Source of the DNA: Sphingobacteriales bacterium | GTDB lineage: Bacteria > Bacteroidota > Bacteroidia > Chitinophagales > UBA2359 | Assembly: GCA_016700115.1 (NCBI GenBank) | Contig: CP064999.1 | Span: forward strand, 4,955,501-5,019,500 | Length of the DNA: 64,000 nt | Reading direction: 5' to 3' | In this document: piece after piece, positions 17,423 to 25,919 of the stretch | Layout: each line of letters begins with the position of its first letter | Numbering within the stretch: position 1 is the first letter of the stretch | Translations under genes and position numbers: made by a program | The notes under the pieces: generated by a model | What the model was told of the DNA's origin: nothing | The model's input: the letters and a program-made list of their open reading frames with translations, nothing else | Databases searched by the model: none

Positions 17423-18991
17423 TTAGTTACTCCCTTCATCGGCAATAAGGTCAAAATCTGTTCTTCTGTTTTTAGCCTTTCCTTCGGGAGTGTTGTTGTC
17501 GGCAATCGGTTTATCCGGACCATTACCTACAACAACAAAACGGTTAGCATCCATTTTATACTCTTTAGCCAAATAATCGGCAACTGCTTGTGCTCGTTTC
17601 TTAGAAAGTATAATATTTTGTTCCCGGCTACCTACGGCATCTGTGTTTCCTTCAATCCGAATTCTTGCATTGCCGAAGGCTTTAGCTATTTCAGAAAACT
17701 GGAGGTCAATGAGTTGCTTTGCGTTTTCTGACAGCGTGTAAGAGCCCGACTCAAATCCGATGGTGATTTTTTTGCTTGAAAAAGCAGGTGCGTTTTCCAA
17801 TTCCGTAGTTGGTGGTTTAAAAGTTGCTGCTCCTTCGGCTAAATGTTCTTTTGAAGTCAATGTTGAGGTGTTTCTGATAAAAGTAGGGTTTGCAACTAAG
17901 CGCCAAGCAGGAACATTTTTTTCAGCATACCCTAAACCCTGATAGACTTTTGTCATTTTGTTGTACAAATCTTCCCCTTTAACTCCACTGTAATTTCCGT
18001 CAAGGTTAAAGAAGTTTACATTATCGCCATAAGTGCAAAGACGAACATTATTGATTGCGTTATAACAATAGTCTTCGGGCATATTTAACCCTTCTGAAAG
18101 TATTTTTGCAGCCTTGCGTTTATTGGCATCGTTGCTGTTAATTTCGGCTGCACCTCTCATCCAACCTTCAAAAAGTTTTTGAAGGTCTTCTTTATTTTCT
18201 TCTGCATACGCTTTTTTGGCTATAAACACATCTGCTATAATGTGCGATGCAGATTTAGTACTTCGTAATACTTTTGAACCTTTTACGCTATTGACACAAT
18301 CCTCATCGTCAGGACTCCATACAACCGCAGCATCTACCCTGCCTGCTTTAAAATAAGCAGCAGCATCAATGGCACTGGGAGCTTCTACTATTTCTACATC
18401 GGAGGCTTTCAGGTCGCCTGCTTCCAAAAGCCATAAAAGAAATGAATGAGATGGGGTCATTAAAGCAACCGATATTTTTTTACCTTTCAGGTCTGCAACT
18501 GAGTTAATTCCGCGTCTGACCACAATGGCATCCCCTCCTCTTGACCAGTCAGCTTGAAACACGATTTGAGGTTCAAATTCTTTTAAACTCGTTACTTCTG
18601 TCGGAAAAGCATCTACTGTTGCCCAAAGCAGATTAACTTCATCGGCTTTAAACGCTTCGCGTGAAGCAGCAAAATCGTCCAGGACTTTAAATTCGACTTT
18701 CAACCCATACTCTTTATAATATCTTGAATTGGTTGAGGCTTTAAAACCTTCGTTAAAATACTGACCTCCCGCATAACCACCCCAGGTTACTACCCCAATT
18801 TTAATGACATCGTCATTATTATTGCCTGTATTTCCATTGGTTTTTGTACCGGTGTTTGTATTGCCAGAATCATTGCCATCATCTTTTCCTAAATTGGTGT
18901 TGTTGGCAATATAATATAATCCTCCGCCTATCCCTCCAACTATGAGCAGGGTGATTAAGAACTTTGAGAAGCCTGTTAAACGTGCAGCCAT
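17423..18991 (-). CDS. ABC substrate-binding protein (NMT1/SsuA-like) fused to an OmpA peptidoglycan-binding domain
   Basis: 522 residues. An N-terminal membrane segment (about 9-30) without a clear cleavage site is followed by a Gly/Asn/Thr-rich linker (35-60) and a periplasmic binding domain of the NMT1/SsuA type (62-385: IKIGVVTWGGYAGG, DLKGKKISVALMTPSHSFL, VDAAVVWSPDD). Residues 408-515 form an OmpA-like domain with GNTDAVGS, LSKKRAQAVADYL and NRRTDF. Asp451 and Arg466 fit the residues that bind diaminopimelate in this family. The protein would be anchored in the inner membrane and hold peptidoglycan at its other end, instead of moving freely as a normal binding protein does. The gene lies in the cluster with its permease and ATPase downstream. 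Confidence 0.88.
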   Translation of the reverse strand: MAARLTGFSKFLITLLIVGGIGGGLYYIANNTNLGKDDGNDSGNTNTGTKTNGNTGNNNDDVIKIGVVTWGGYAGGQYFNEGFKASTNSRYYKEYGLKVEFKVLDDFAASREAFKADEVNLLWATVDAFPTEVTSLKEFEPQIVFQADWSRGGDAIVVRRGINSVADLKGKKISVALMTPSHSFLLWLLEAGDLKASDVEIVEAPSAIDAAAYFKAGRVDAAVVWSPDDEDCVNSVKGSKVLRSTKSASHIIADVFIAKKAYAEENKEDLQKLFEGWMRGAAEINSNDANKRKAAKILSEGLNMPEDYCYNAINNVRLCTYGDNVNFFNLDGNYSGVKGEDLYNKMTKVYQGLGYAEKNVPAWRLVANPTFIRNTSTLTSKEHLAEGAATFKPPTTELENAPAFSSKKITIGFESGSYTLSENAKQLIDLQFSEIAKAFGNARIRIEGNTDAVGSREQNIILSKKRAQAVADYLAKEYKMDANRFVVVGNGPDKPIADNNTPEGKAKNRRTDFDLIADEGSN

Positions 18992-19055
18992 AATGATATG
19001 TGTTAGTAATTATTGAATAAGTAGATATAGTGTTTTTGTTCTTTAATTTTAGTTT

Positions 19056-19174
19056 AAGTCTAATCAGGGCTTAAATTAGACTTTTTTAATCAAACTTAAT
19101 GCAAAAATGCCACTAAAAGTGCCAATTGTTAAAAAAAATTGAAATTTTCAATTCGGCACCTTTCGTGGCATTTT
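19056..19174. repeat. Two hairpins between the PspA-like and substrate-protein genes
   Basis: The first is a perfect 9-bp stem AAGTCTAAT/ATTAGACTT (19056-19064 and 19075-19083) with a T-run on the plus-strand side. The second is a long imperfect hairpin with arms at 19104-19127 and 19148-19174, both containing AAAATGCCAC and (A/G)GTGCC; the loop contains AATTGAAATTTTCAATT. They fill the 251-bp gap inside the minus-strand cluster and could act as attenuator, mRNA-stability element or terminator. Confidence 0.55.
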
Positions 19175-19242
19175 ACAAAAAGCCAGCAACTATGTATTAT
19201 CCATAAACAGAACAGACATCTGAATATGTATTTTTTGATGTG

Positions 19243-20262
19243 TTAAAAATCAAACAAATCGGTGTATTGCCCTTTTTCTCCTTTATGCTTTCCTGAACTG
19301 ATAGGGGCATCCAAATCAATAGTAGTATTGGTAGCATTGGTTTCGTCAATAATTCTCTTTTTGTCTTCACCAAGCAAAAACGAAACTCCTTCTTTTTCCC
19401 ATTTTTCAAGCATCTCCAACCCTTTTTCTTCAAAAATTCCGTTTTGAAGGTCAATTGAGGTCATAAAGTTTTCGGATATTTCCATGAAATGCTCCATTTC
19501 ACCCACTTTGCGTCCGATATCTTCTGCGATAGCTTCCATAGCCTGATCAAACATCATCCTTTTGTCTTTATCACCCGATATTATGTTCATTGCCGAACGC
19601 ATAGCAGAATGACTCGCCCTGATTGCTTCCCGTTCTCTTTTGCGAACTGATACTTCGTCCTGAATATCTTCCAGTAAAATTTCAGAATTTTCATACATTC
19701 GGCATAGTACCTTGTACAAAACTTCCATCTTTTTGTATAAATCCTGAAGTTTAATGTTTGATTCCTGAAGACGACCGGCTTTCCGGGCTTTTAAGATCAT
19801 AATGTTGTCAATGCCTTTTTCTTTAGCCCGATTGGCAAGTGACATGTTTTGCTTCATCATTTGCTCGTTCTGCTCAATCTGAGTTTTAAGGTTTCGCATC
19901 TGTCCCCTTAAATTGCTGATTTGCCTGCCCATTTTTTTCAGATTATCTTTCAAATCGTCTATATACGATTCAATAATCCCAATCGGATCAATTTGTACAA
20001 AAATTCCGGTTATAAACCGCATAATGCTTTTATAGAGATACCATATCAGGTTGCGAAACTTGGGGTCAACCAATATGTACACCACTGCGGCAAGTGCTGC
20101 AAGCATCAATACCAAATAAAGGGTGTTTTGTGCCAATACAATCAGCATTGGCAAAAAAGTATAAAGCAGATAGGCTAAACCGCCAACAATAGCAATGCCA
20201 AAGATGGTTCCTGTTTTTCCTTCGGGTCTGTTAAAAAATGATTTGGTTTTGATTTCTTCCAT
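19243..20262 (-). CDS. Membrane-anchored PspA-like coiled-coil protein
   Basis: 339 residues. Two hydrophobic helices (about 19-38 and 46-64) are followed by an amphipathic start (FVQIDPIGIIESYIDDLKDN) and a long charged coiled coil (about 100-215), with further helices to about 290. The tail ends in an acidic/aromatic YTDLFDF. The pattern of a long antiparallel-type helix rich in Q, K, M and R resembles PspA/IM30 proteins, but PspA normally lacks transmembrane helices, so the family assignment is tentative. It has its own consensus promoter and stands directly upstream of the ABC/OmpA genes on the same strand. A role in envelope stress or membrane support together with that transporter is inferred. 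Confidence 0.75.
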   Translation of the reverse strand: MEEIKTKSFFNRPEGKTGTIFGIAIVGGLAYLLYTFLPMLIVLAQNTLYLVLMLAALAAVVYILVDPKFRNLIWYLYKSIMRFITGIFVQIDPIGIIESYIDDLKDNLKKMGRQISNLRGQMRNLKTQIEQNEQMMKQNMSLANRAKEKGIDNIMILKARKAGRLQESNIKLQDLYKKMEVLYKVLCRMYENSEILLEDIQDEVSVRKREREAIRASHSAMRSAMNIISGDKDKRMMFDQAMEAIAEDIGRKVGEMEHFMEISENFMTSIDLQNGIFEEKGLEMLEKWEKEGVSFLLGEDKKRIIDETNATNTTIDLDAPISSGKHKGEKGQYTDLFDF

Positions 20263-20340
20263 GATTTCCTGGTTAAGTAGCTTTAACTTTGTTTTTAGTG
20301 TTAATTTTAAAAGTAAGTAGCCGTTAAAGTTTGAAAGTTA

Positions 20341-20370
20341 CAAATATACTGTCAAATGTTAAAATTGCAA
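20341..20370 (-). promoter_or_regulatory. Consensus promoter of the PspA-like gene
   Basis: On the minus strand TTG (20370-20368), a 19-bp spacer and TATATTTG (20348-20341) fit the Bacteroidota consensus. The leader to the ATG at 20262 would be about 70 nt. A second TATATTTG box at 21163-21156 lies upstream of the next gene (start 21091), but without a clear -33 TTG. Confidence 0.6.
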
Positions 20371-20407
20371 TCTGAAGCAATGATAACCCTTTGAATATAG
20401 CTGTTGA

Positions 20408-21091
20408 TTAAGACAATAGTTTTTTAATGCGTTGAATGTCATCCTCAAACTGAGTAAGCAAATACTGATGTGTACTAAAAAATGCTCTTTGAGTTTGTTG
20501 AATTTTTGATTGTATTTCGGCTAATTGATTTTGAAGTTGCGACAGATTTTGTTTGTGCTGACTGATTTCGTTAGTGAGTGTAGTAATTTGTTGTTCCTTT
20601 TTGTGAATTGTATCTTCCAAGGTTTGGCGTTCTTTGTCTTTTGACATTACCGATTGCTGCATTTTGTTTTCCAGTTCGGTGTTAAATTTGTCTCTTTCGC
20701 GGTTAAGAATGTTTTTGTAATACTCTGCCGAACTAATGAGTTTGTCCACCGTTAAACCCATCGTTGATGCAGTTGCAAAAGCAGATTTGAATTTTGTAGC
20801 TTCATCTAATGGCAGGTTGCTTAGTGCTTGTAAAGAGGCTTTAAATTCTAAATAATCAAATCCTTCCATGTTATTGCTTTCAATAACGGTAAGGAGCATA
20901 TCATAGACCCTTTGATCCATTTTGGGCGAATTTTCCTTCACGTTATTTTCATTATTGGGTATAGGTGGGGGGAGTTGAATATTTTTATTTTCCTCTTGGT
21001 TGGTGTTATTGTTTTCCTGATTTTCGCTCTTTTTTTGCTGTTCGTTTTCGTCAACAATAAACAAAGATTTCAGGTTTTTCAGGTTAATCAT
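20408..21091 (-). CDS. Cytoplasmic coiled-coil protein of the ABC/PspA-like cluster
   Basis: 227 residues, not assigned to a named family. Residues 1-20 are followed by an Asn/Gln/Glu-rich disordered stretch with a PPPIP motif (about 20-58). A small helical domain comes next (YDMLLTVIESNNMEGFDYLEFKAS, then EATKFKSAFATASTMGLT), and a long coiled coil (about 120-225) rich in Q, K and L fills the rest. No signal peptide or membrane helix is visible. The middle domain recalls helical partner domains of scaffold proteins, but this is only an impression. It is the first gene of a five-gene minus-strand series, 145 bp before the PspA-like gene; the shared strand and similar upstream boxes suggest common regulation. 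Confidence 0.65.
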   Translation of the reverse strand: MINLKNLKSLFIVDENEQQKKSENQENNNTNQEENKNIQLPPPIPNNENNVKENSPKMDQRVYDMLLTVIESNNMEGFDYLEFKASLQALSNLPLDEATKFKSAFATASTMGLTVDKLISSAEYYKNILNRERDKFNTELENKMQQSVMSKDKERQTLEDTIHKKEQQITTLTNEISQHKQNLSQLQNQLAEIQSKIQQTQRAFFSTHQYLLTQFEDDIQRIKKLLS

Positions 21092-21367
21092 TTGAACTAG
21101 ATTTTTTATTGGTGAACCTTTTTGGCAAAGTGTATTTAAGTGTTTCCTTGAAGCGCAAATATACCATCTTTGAAAAGACTTGCTAATCTTTTTTGAGGGG
21201 TTTGTGTATTTTTATTTTAAATCGGACAACTCCTCCGCAAAACATCCGATTTTTAATTTTAAACAGTGAGTTTAAGTACTGATATGAATGCCAAAATCAG
21301 TAGCATGGATTTAGTTGTTTCCAAAAAGTTTATGAAAATTAAGATACAGAGAAATTGACTACCAAAT

Positions 21368-22708
21368 CTAAAGTTCAATAAGTGTAGTTTTGGATGTATA
21401 TTCGTTATGTGCCGATCTTTTTGTCAGTTGATATTTTGTAGTAAACGGACGAATGATTAACCTGATTGCACCTTTGTATGAAAAGTAGCTCCATGCCCAA
21501 TTTAACAGGGTAATGAACCGGTTTCTAAATCCGACCAATAACATCAGGTGAACAAACATCCAGACCAACCATGCAAATATGCCTTTCATGTCCATCAGTT
21601 TTGTATGAACAACTGCCTTGTTTCTACCAATCGTGGCCATTGTTCCCTTTTCGCGATAAACAAATGGCAACAATGGTTTTTTTCTCGCGAGGCAGATAAA
21701 GTTTTTGCTGATATGAACTCCTTGCTGAACTGCTACTGATGCCATCATTGGATGTCCGTTTGGATATTCTTCTGAAATTATAGCTCCGGCATCACCAATT
21801 GCATAAATATTGGAATAACCTTCTACTAAAAAAAACTCATCCGTTTTAAAACGATTACCTTTTACAATTTTAGCAGTCTTCAACCCATCAACGGTATTGC
21901 CCTTTACTCCGGCAGCCCATACTACTGTTCCGGTCTGGATACTATCTCCATTATTCAAATACAGGGTTTGACCATCGTAATCAGTAACAATGGTGTTCAG
22001 CATTGTTTGAACCCCCATTTTACGCAGGTCGTGATTCGCTGTCTCAGAAAGTTTCTCAGGCATTGCCGAAAGCAATCTGGGAGCAGCTTCAATCAGGTAA
22101 ATATGAATTAAATCGGTATCTAACTCTGTAAAATCATAAGGAATTACATTGTTTTTAATTTCTGCTATAGCCCCTGCCAGTTCAACTCCTGTCGGACCAC
22201 CTCCAACTATTACAAAATTTAATGTCGGTTGAACATTGGTAATGGTTTTAGTCAGGAGGACCCGTTCAAATTCCTGAAGGATGTTACTTCTCAGGTCTAA
22301 GGACTCAGAAATTTCTTTCAGCGACATGGCATATTTTTCGACATTGGGTTTGCCGAAAAAATTGGTCGCTGCACCGGTTGCAATAATCAGATAATCATAA
22401 CCAAAATTACCTACATTGGTTATCACTTCATTTTTGGCAGCATTGATTCCAATTACAGTTGCCATTCTAAAGGCCACATTGCGCATTGGCCCTATTATTT
22501 TTCTAAGTGGATAAGCAATAGCATCTGAACCAAGTCCTCCGGTAGCTACCTGATATAACAGCGGTTGAAATGTGTGAAAATTATTCTTGTCTAATACCAA
22601 TACTTTGTAAGGCTGATTATTCAGGCGTTTTGCAATTTGTAATCCTGCAAATCCGCCACCTATTACAACTATGGTCGGATAATTGAGTTGTTGAAATTTG
22701 TTTGACAT
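21368..22708 (-). CDS. ndh: Type II NADH:quinone oxidoreductase (NDH-2-like)
   Basis: 446 residues. An FAD-binding GGGFAGLQIAKRL (about 18-30) is followed by the NADH-binding GGGPTGVELAGAIAE (about 168-182) and the second FAD segment YAIGDAGAI, the order of NDH-2 and related pyridine nucleotide-disulfide oxidoreductases. The C-terminal part has a hydrophobic stretch (GIFAWLVWMFVHLMLLVGF) that would attach it to the inner face of the cytoplasmic membrane. It passes electrons from NADH to menaquinone without pumping protons. The gene stands alone, with an AT-rich 555-bp region upstream. Confidence 0.88.
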   Translation of the reverse strand: MSNKFQQLNYPTIVVIGGGFAGLQIAKRLNNQPYKVLVLDKNNFHTFQPLLYQVATGGLGSDAIAYPLRKIIGPMRNVAFRMATVIGINAAKNEVITNVGNFGYDYLIIATGAATNFFGKPNVEKYAMSLKEISESLDLRSNILQEFERVLLTKTITNVQPTLNFVIVGGGPTGVELAGAIAEIKNNVIPYDFTELDTDLIHIYLIEAAPRLLSAMPEKLSETANHDLRKMGVQTMLNTIVTDYDGQTLYLNNGDSIQTGTVVWAAGVKGNTVDGLKTAKIVKGNRFKTDEFFLVEGYSNIYAIGDAGAIISEEYPNGHPMMASVAVQQGVHISKNFICLARKKPLLPFVYREKGTMATIGRNKAVVHTKLMDMKGIFAWLVWMFVHLMLLVGFRNRFITLLNWAWSYFSYKGAIRLIIRPFTTKYQLTKRSAHNEYTSKTTLIEL

Positions 22709-23263
22709 ACAAGATTAATTCGTTGTTGATCCTGTAAAATAACAAACAATAAATACCGAAAGATTAACCGGATTTGAGATTTAATTAAATTGTTTCTTTC
22801 AGGTTTACTGAAAAACCTACCGGAATCAAGCGAAACATTTAACCTTATATTCTATTTGTTTATACTTTATCCTAAACTAACCCCGAAAAAAAGATAAACT
22901 AAAACAAAATTGAAGTAAGAAATGAACCATTTCCGGTTTTCATTACCTTCAAAAAGTCAATTTTTCTCTATTAGATTAAGATTTTAAGGAGTTCAATTGC
23001 AATTTTTGCTCTTTCAATTTTAATTTTATTCTTTTATAATATTATTTTGTTCTTTTAAATTGTTAATTTTTTTATTTTTGAAGCAAGATTTGTTTCAAAA
23101 CCAACTTCATTCTTCGAAAAAATGTCAATTTTTTTCGTTAAAAAAATAATTTTCTCTTCTAAAATTTACTCTTTTTTTTCAAAAATCAGAGCAAGACTGT
23201 TCAAATTAACGATTGAGGTTCCTTTTTTGAGTTACACCCCCCTTTATATGTAGAAAAAATCCT
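22709..23263. other. Very AT-rich intergenic region
   Basis: 555 bp between divergent neither-side operons: the upstream region of the NDH-2 gene and the downstream region of the aminotransferase gene. From about 22980 to 23190 it is a run of T-rich tracts with few G or C. No open frame, RNA gene or clear hairpin was found. Confidence 0.5.
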
Positions 23264-24169
23264 TTAAAAAAGTATCTCCTCCCCTTCTGTCAGGGTTATA
23301 AAGCGGTAGGCTTCTTGCAGTTTAGTCAGGATTTGGAAGTGTTGAACAGGAGTAATTACTCTTTTGTCAATCATGGTTACCGGCGTTAATTCTCCCATAG
23401 TGCCGGTGGTAAAAACTTCATCTGCATTGTACAATTCACTGACCGTCAGGTTGCGTTCGCGGGTTGGAATTTGGAGTTCATCCGCAATTTTCAGCACTAC
23501 GCTTCTTGTAATTCCGGGTAAACAAGCATCCGGTAAAGGCGTGTGTAATACCTTATTCTTTACCATAAAAATATTAGTAGCATTGGTTTCAGCCACAAAC
23601 CCGTATAAATCAAGCATTAAAGCATCATCAGCTCCTGCATGATTGGCTTCAATTTTTGCCAAAATATTATTGAGCAGGTTATTATGGTGGATTTTTGAAT
23701 CCAAAGTTTGAGGGGAATTTCTTCTGATTTGAGCTGTTACTAAGCTAATTCCTTTGAAATTGTCATAAACCGGAGGCTTCCATTCAGCCAAAACTATCAG
23801 CATTGAGCCGCTTTGATTAAGCCGGGGGTCCATGCCGGAAGTAATTTTTTCGCCTCTTGTCAGTGTTAACCGAATATGAACACCATCCGACATGTTATTG
23901 GCTTTTAACGTGTCAGCGATTGCTTGTTTGATGTAATCGAATGAGGGAATATGTGAAAAATCAAGAGCTTTAGCCGATTCAAACAAACGTTGAAGATGTT
24001 GACTCAGGCAAAAAATACGTCCGTTATAAACACGCAAACCTTCCCAAACAGCATCACCCCCCTGAACCGAACTGTCAAATACAGAAACTTTTGCTTCCAG
24101 TCGGGGCAATATTTTACCGCCTACAAATACCTTTAGATTGTTGTTTTGAGGATTAAATTGTTGTTGCAA
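23264..24169 (-). CDS. PLP-dependent class IV aminotransferase (BCAT-like)
   Basis: 301 residues. Fold-type IV features are visible: an N-terminal strand region VFVGGKILPRLEAKVSVFDSSVQGGDAVWEG, Arg in GLRVYNG, the PLP Lys in LDSKIHHNN (about 158), FVAETNATNIF, and the phosphate-binding LPGITR and TTGTMGEL. This matches branched-chain and D-amino acid aminotransferases, as well as aminodeoxychorismate lyase; the motif set is closest to BCAT-like proteins. It starts 3 nt after the stop of the sulfotransferase-like gene, so the two are translated from one message. Together they reproduce the domain order of plant branched-chain aminotransferase-like proteins. The amino acid substrate is not certain. 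Confidence 0.82.
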   Translation of the reverse strand: MQQQFNPQNNNLKVFVGGKILPRLEAKVSVFDSSVQGGDAVWEGLRVYNGRIFCLSQHLQRLFESAKALDFSHIPSFDYIKQAIADTLKANNMSDGVHIRLTLTRGEKITSGMDPRLNQSGSMLIVLAEWKPPVYDNFKGISLVTAQIRRNSPQTLDSKIHHNNLLNNILAKIEANHAGADDALMLDLYGFVAETNATNIFMVKNKVLHTPLPDACLPGITRSVVLKIADELQIPTRERNLTVSELYNADEVFTTGTMGELTPVTMIDKRVITPVQHFQILTKLQEAYRFITLTEGEEILF

Positions 24170-24172
24170 AAT

Positions 24173-24901
24173 TTATGCTTTTAGTGAATATTGATAAAGT
24201 TGATCGTAGAAAGGTTTGGCTTCAAGATATAAAGGAATTAAGTGAGCAGGTAATTCCTGTTTAACCTCTTGAGTCTTTTCAAATCCTGCAGATTGGTGAA
24301 CATTGTGATACCAAAATTTAGCCCATATTCCGTCTTCAGGTCTTGGTCCCGGAGACCAATCCAACATAGTGGCATAAAAAGGGATTCCTATTTTGAAACA
24401 TAAGTTTTTCAGCACAGATTCGGGGTCTTTCAACAATTCTCCCGAATCCAATACTATTGATTTATATCCTTTTTGAATAGCAAACTGGTAAAATTCCCAT
24501 TGCATTTTCATTCCAATATCTTCCATTGTTGGGTTACTGATTACTTTGCTGTAAGAATGTATGATTTGCATGGGATTTCTTATGAAAAACAGGTTGTAAA
24601 GATGCTGCATAAAGGTAAGGTCTATCAAAACAGTATGATGTGTCATGTGTTTAAAAAAAACGACGGGACGTTCAAACTGTCCGCTGCACATGTTTTTGAT
24701 GACTGAGTTTGCATCAAGATCCATTGTTTTTAAAATCTCTTTTTTGCCCGGATGTTTTGCCTGAGTTTTATGTAAATAATATCCGTACAAGGGTTCGTCA
24801 ACCACTAAAGTATCCGGTCGTTGTGCCCAACTGTACATAAAAGCAGTAGAGACATTGCGTGGGCTGCTCCACAAACAAATTCGCTTTATAGAATCAGACA
24901 T
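24173..24901 (-). CDS. Sulfotransferase-like P-loop protein
   Basis: 242 residues. ICLWSSPRNVSTAFMYSW near the N-terminus resembles the 5'-phosphosulfate loop of sulfotransferases, with Pro-Arg-Asn-Val-Ser-Thr in place of the usual K-x-G-T-T/S-W. FFIRNPMQIIHSYSKV matches the 3'-phosphate-binding segment (R-x-P-x(3)-hSxxxx). The rest (WEFYQFAIQKGYKSIVLDSGELLKDPESVLKNLC) continues the fold. It belongs to the branch found as the N-terminal half of plant branched-chain aminotransferase-like proteins. Here it is a separate gene directly upstream of the class IV aminotransferase. Whether it uses PAPS or has become a kinase-like or regulatory protein is not known. Confidence 0.78.
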   Translation of the reverse strand: MSDSIKRICLWSSPRNVSTAFMYSWAQRPDTLVVDEPLYGYYLHKTQAKHPGKKEILKTMDLDANSVIKNMCSGQFERPVVFFKHMTHHTVLIDLTFMQHLYNLFFIRNPMQIIHSYSKVISNPTMEDIGMKMQWEFYQFAIQKGYKSIVLDSGELLKDPESVLKNLCFKIGIPFYATMLDWSPGPRPEDGIWAKFWYHNVHQSAGFEKTQEVKQELPAHLIPLYLEAKPFYDQLYQYSLKA

Positions 24902-25105
24902 GATTTAATATTGGCTTCTGATACTTTTATGCAGCCAAGGTAATTATATTTTGAAGGGATTTGACCTAAACAAACATAAGGAATCAAATTTTTGTAATAA
25001 ATTTCCAACTGAAATCAAACCGAAAAATCAATAGGTCAATCAGAATTGATTAAAATTGAATATTAAATCTAAATTAACCTGCCTATTCTTATAAATTAGA
25101 TTTTA

Positions 25106-25903
25106 ATGAAGAACTATTTAGGATATTCACCCTCCGATCATTTGCTGCCTTATGCCAAATTTTATCAGGAAACAATGGCTGATACTCCCGGTTATGTGTT
25201 GGAAGCACTAAAAAAATCACCTTTGCCTATCGGTTCAATTCCGGGTCCTGAAGAAGCTGGAATGATGGCAAACCCCGGGTATCAGGATATAGAAACAGGC
25301 TATTGCCTGGAAAAAGATGGTGCTATAAGGGTATCTATTTTGACTAAAATGCCCCATGTTTTACCGGTTATGTGGAATTGGTGGTTTGGATGGCATGGTT
25401 GTAGTTCCGACAGATATAAACTTTGGCATCCTAAAGCACATCTGTCTGCAAAATGGAAAGATGGGTCGGTTGATACAAGTTATCTGAACAGGATATCTTT
25501 GATTGAAGAGTTTATCGGGGGCAAGTTGGAAAAGGCTGCCATCAGGTTTGTATCACCCACTACTTTTGGGCTTCAGGTTGCTTCAGAAAGTACTGAAAAT
25601 CAGGATGTTTTTATTTGTGCAAGAATTAGTTTTTCTCAATTTCCATTAGACATCGGTTATTTATTACATCAGATTAGGGTTACTGAAGGGGGTTCTGAAA
25701 TGAGATCCCGTTTCTGGTTAGGTGGTCAATATCTCCAATTGCAAGGTAACAATCTGTTTTGCCGCATTTTGTCTGATTTAATCAGATACCTAAAAAAACC
25801 TGCACCCAATCAGGCAGCAGCACTTTTGTTACATTGTTGGGAAGAGATGAATCATCTAGCAGGCTTTTTGCCTGAACTTTATCGGGAGTTTAGCAATCGT
25901 TAG
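25106..25903 (+). CDS. PhlG-like (DAPG hydrolase family) C-C bond hydrolase
   Basis: 265 residues. MPHVLPVMWNWWFGWHG and RYKLWHPKAH (about 82-112) are the core signature of the 2,4-diacetylphloroglucinol hydrolase family, zinc enzymes that remove an acetyl group from a phloroglucinol ring by hydrolysing a C-C bond. Candidate metal ligands are His108 and His112, a Glu in IEEF (134-135), and His243/Glu247/His250 in HCWEEMNH. There is no signal peptide. The gene lies 16 bp upstream of a bicovalent-flavin oxidase on the same strand, which suggests a small catabolic or modification operon for an aromatic compound. There is no phloroglucinol biosynthesis locus here, so the natural substrate is open. 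Confidence 0.78.
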   Translation: MKNYLGYSPSDHLLPYAKFYQETMADTPGYVLEALKKSPLPIGSIPGPEEAGMMANPGYQDIETGYCLEKDGAIRVSILTKMPHVLPVMWNWWFGWHGCSSDRYKLWHPKAHLSAKWKDGSVDTSYLNRISLIEEFIGGKLEKAAIRFVSPTTFGLQVASESTENQDVFICARISFSQFPLDIGYLLHQIRVTEGGSEMRSRFWLGGQYLQLQGNNLFCRILSDLIRYLKKPAPNQAAALLLHCWEEMNHLAGFLPELYREFSNR

Positions 25904-25919
25904 TTAACCGTACTACAAC

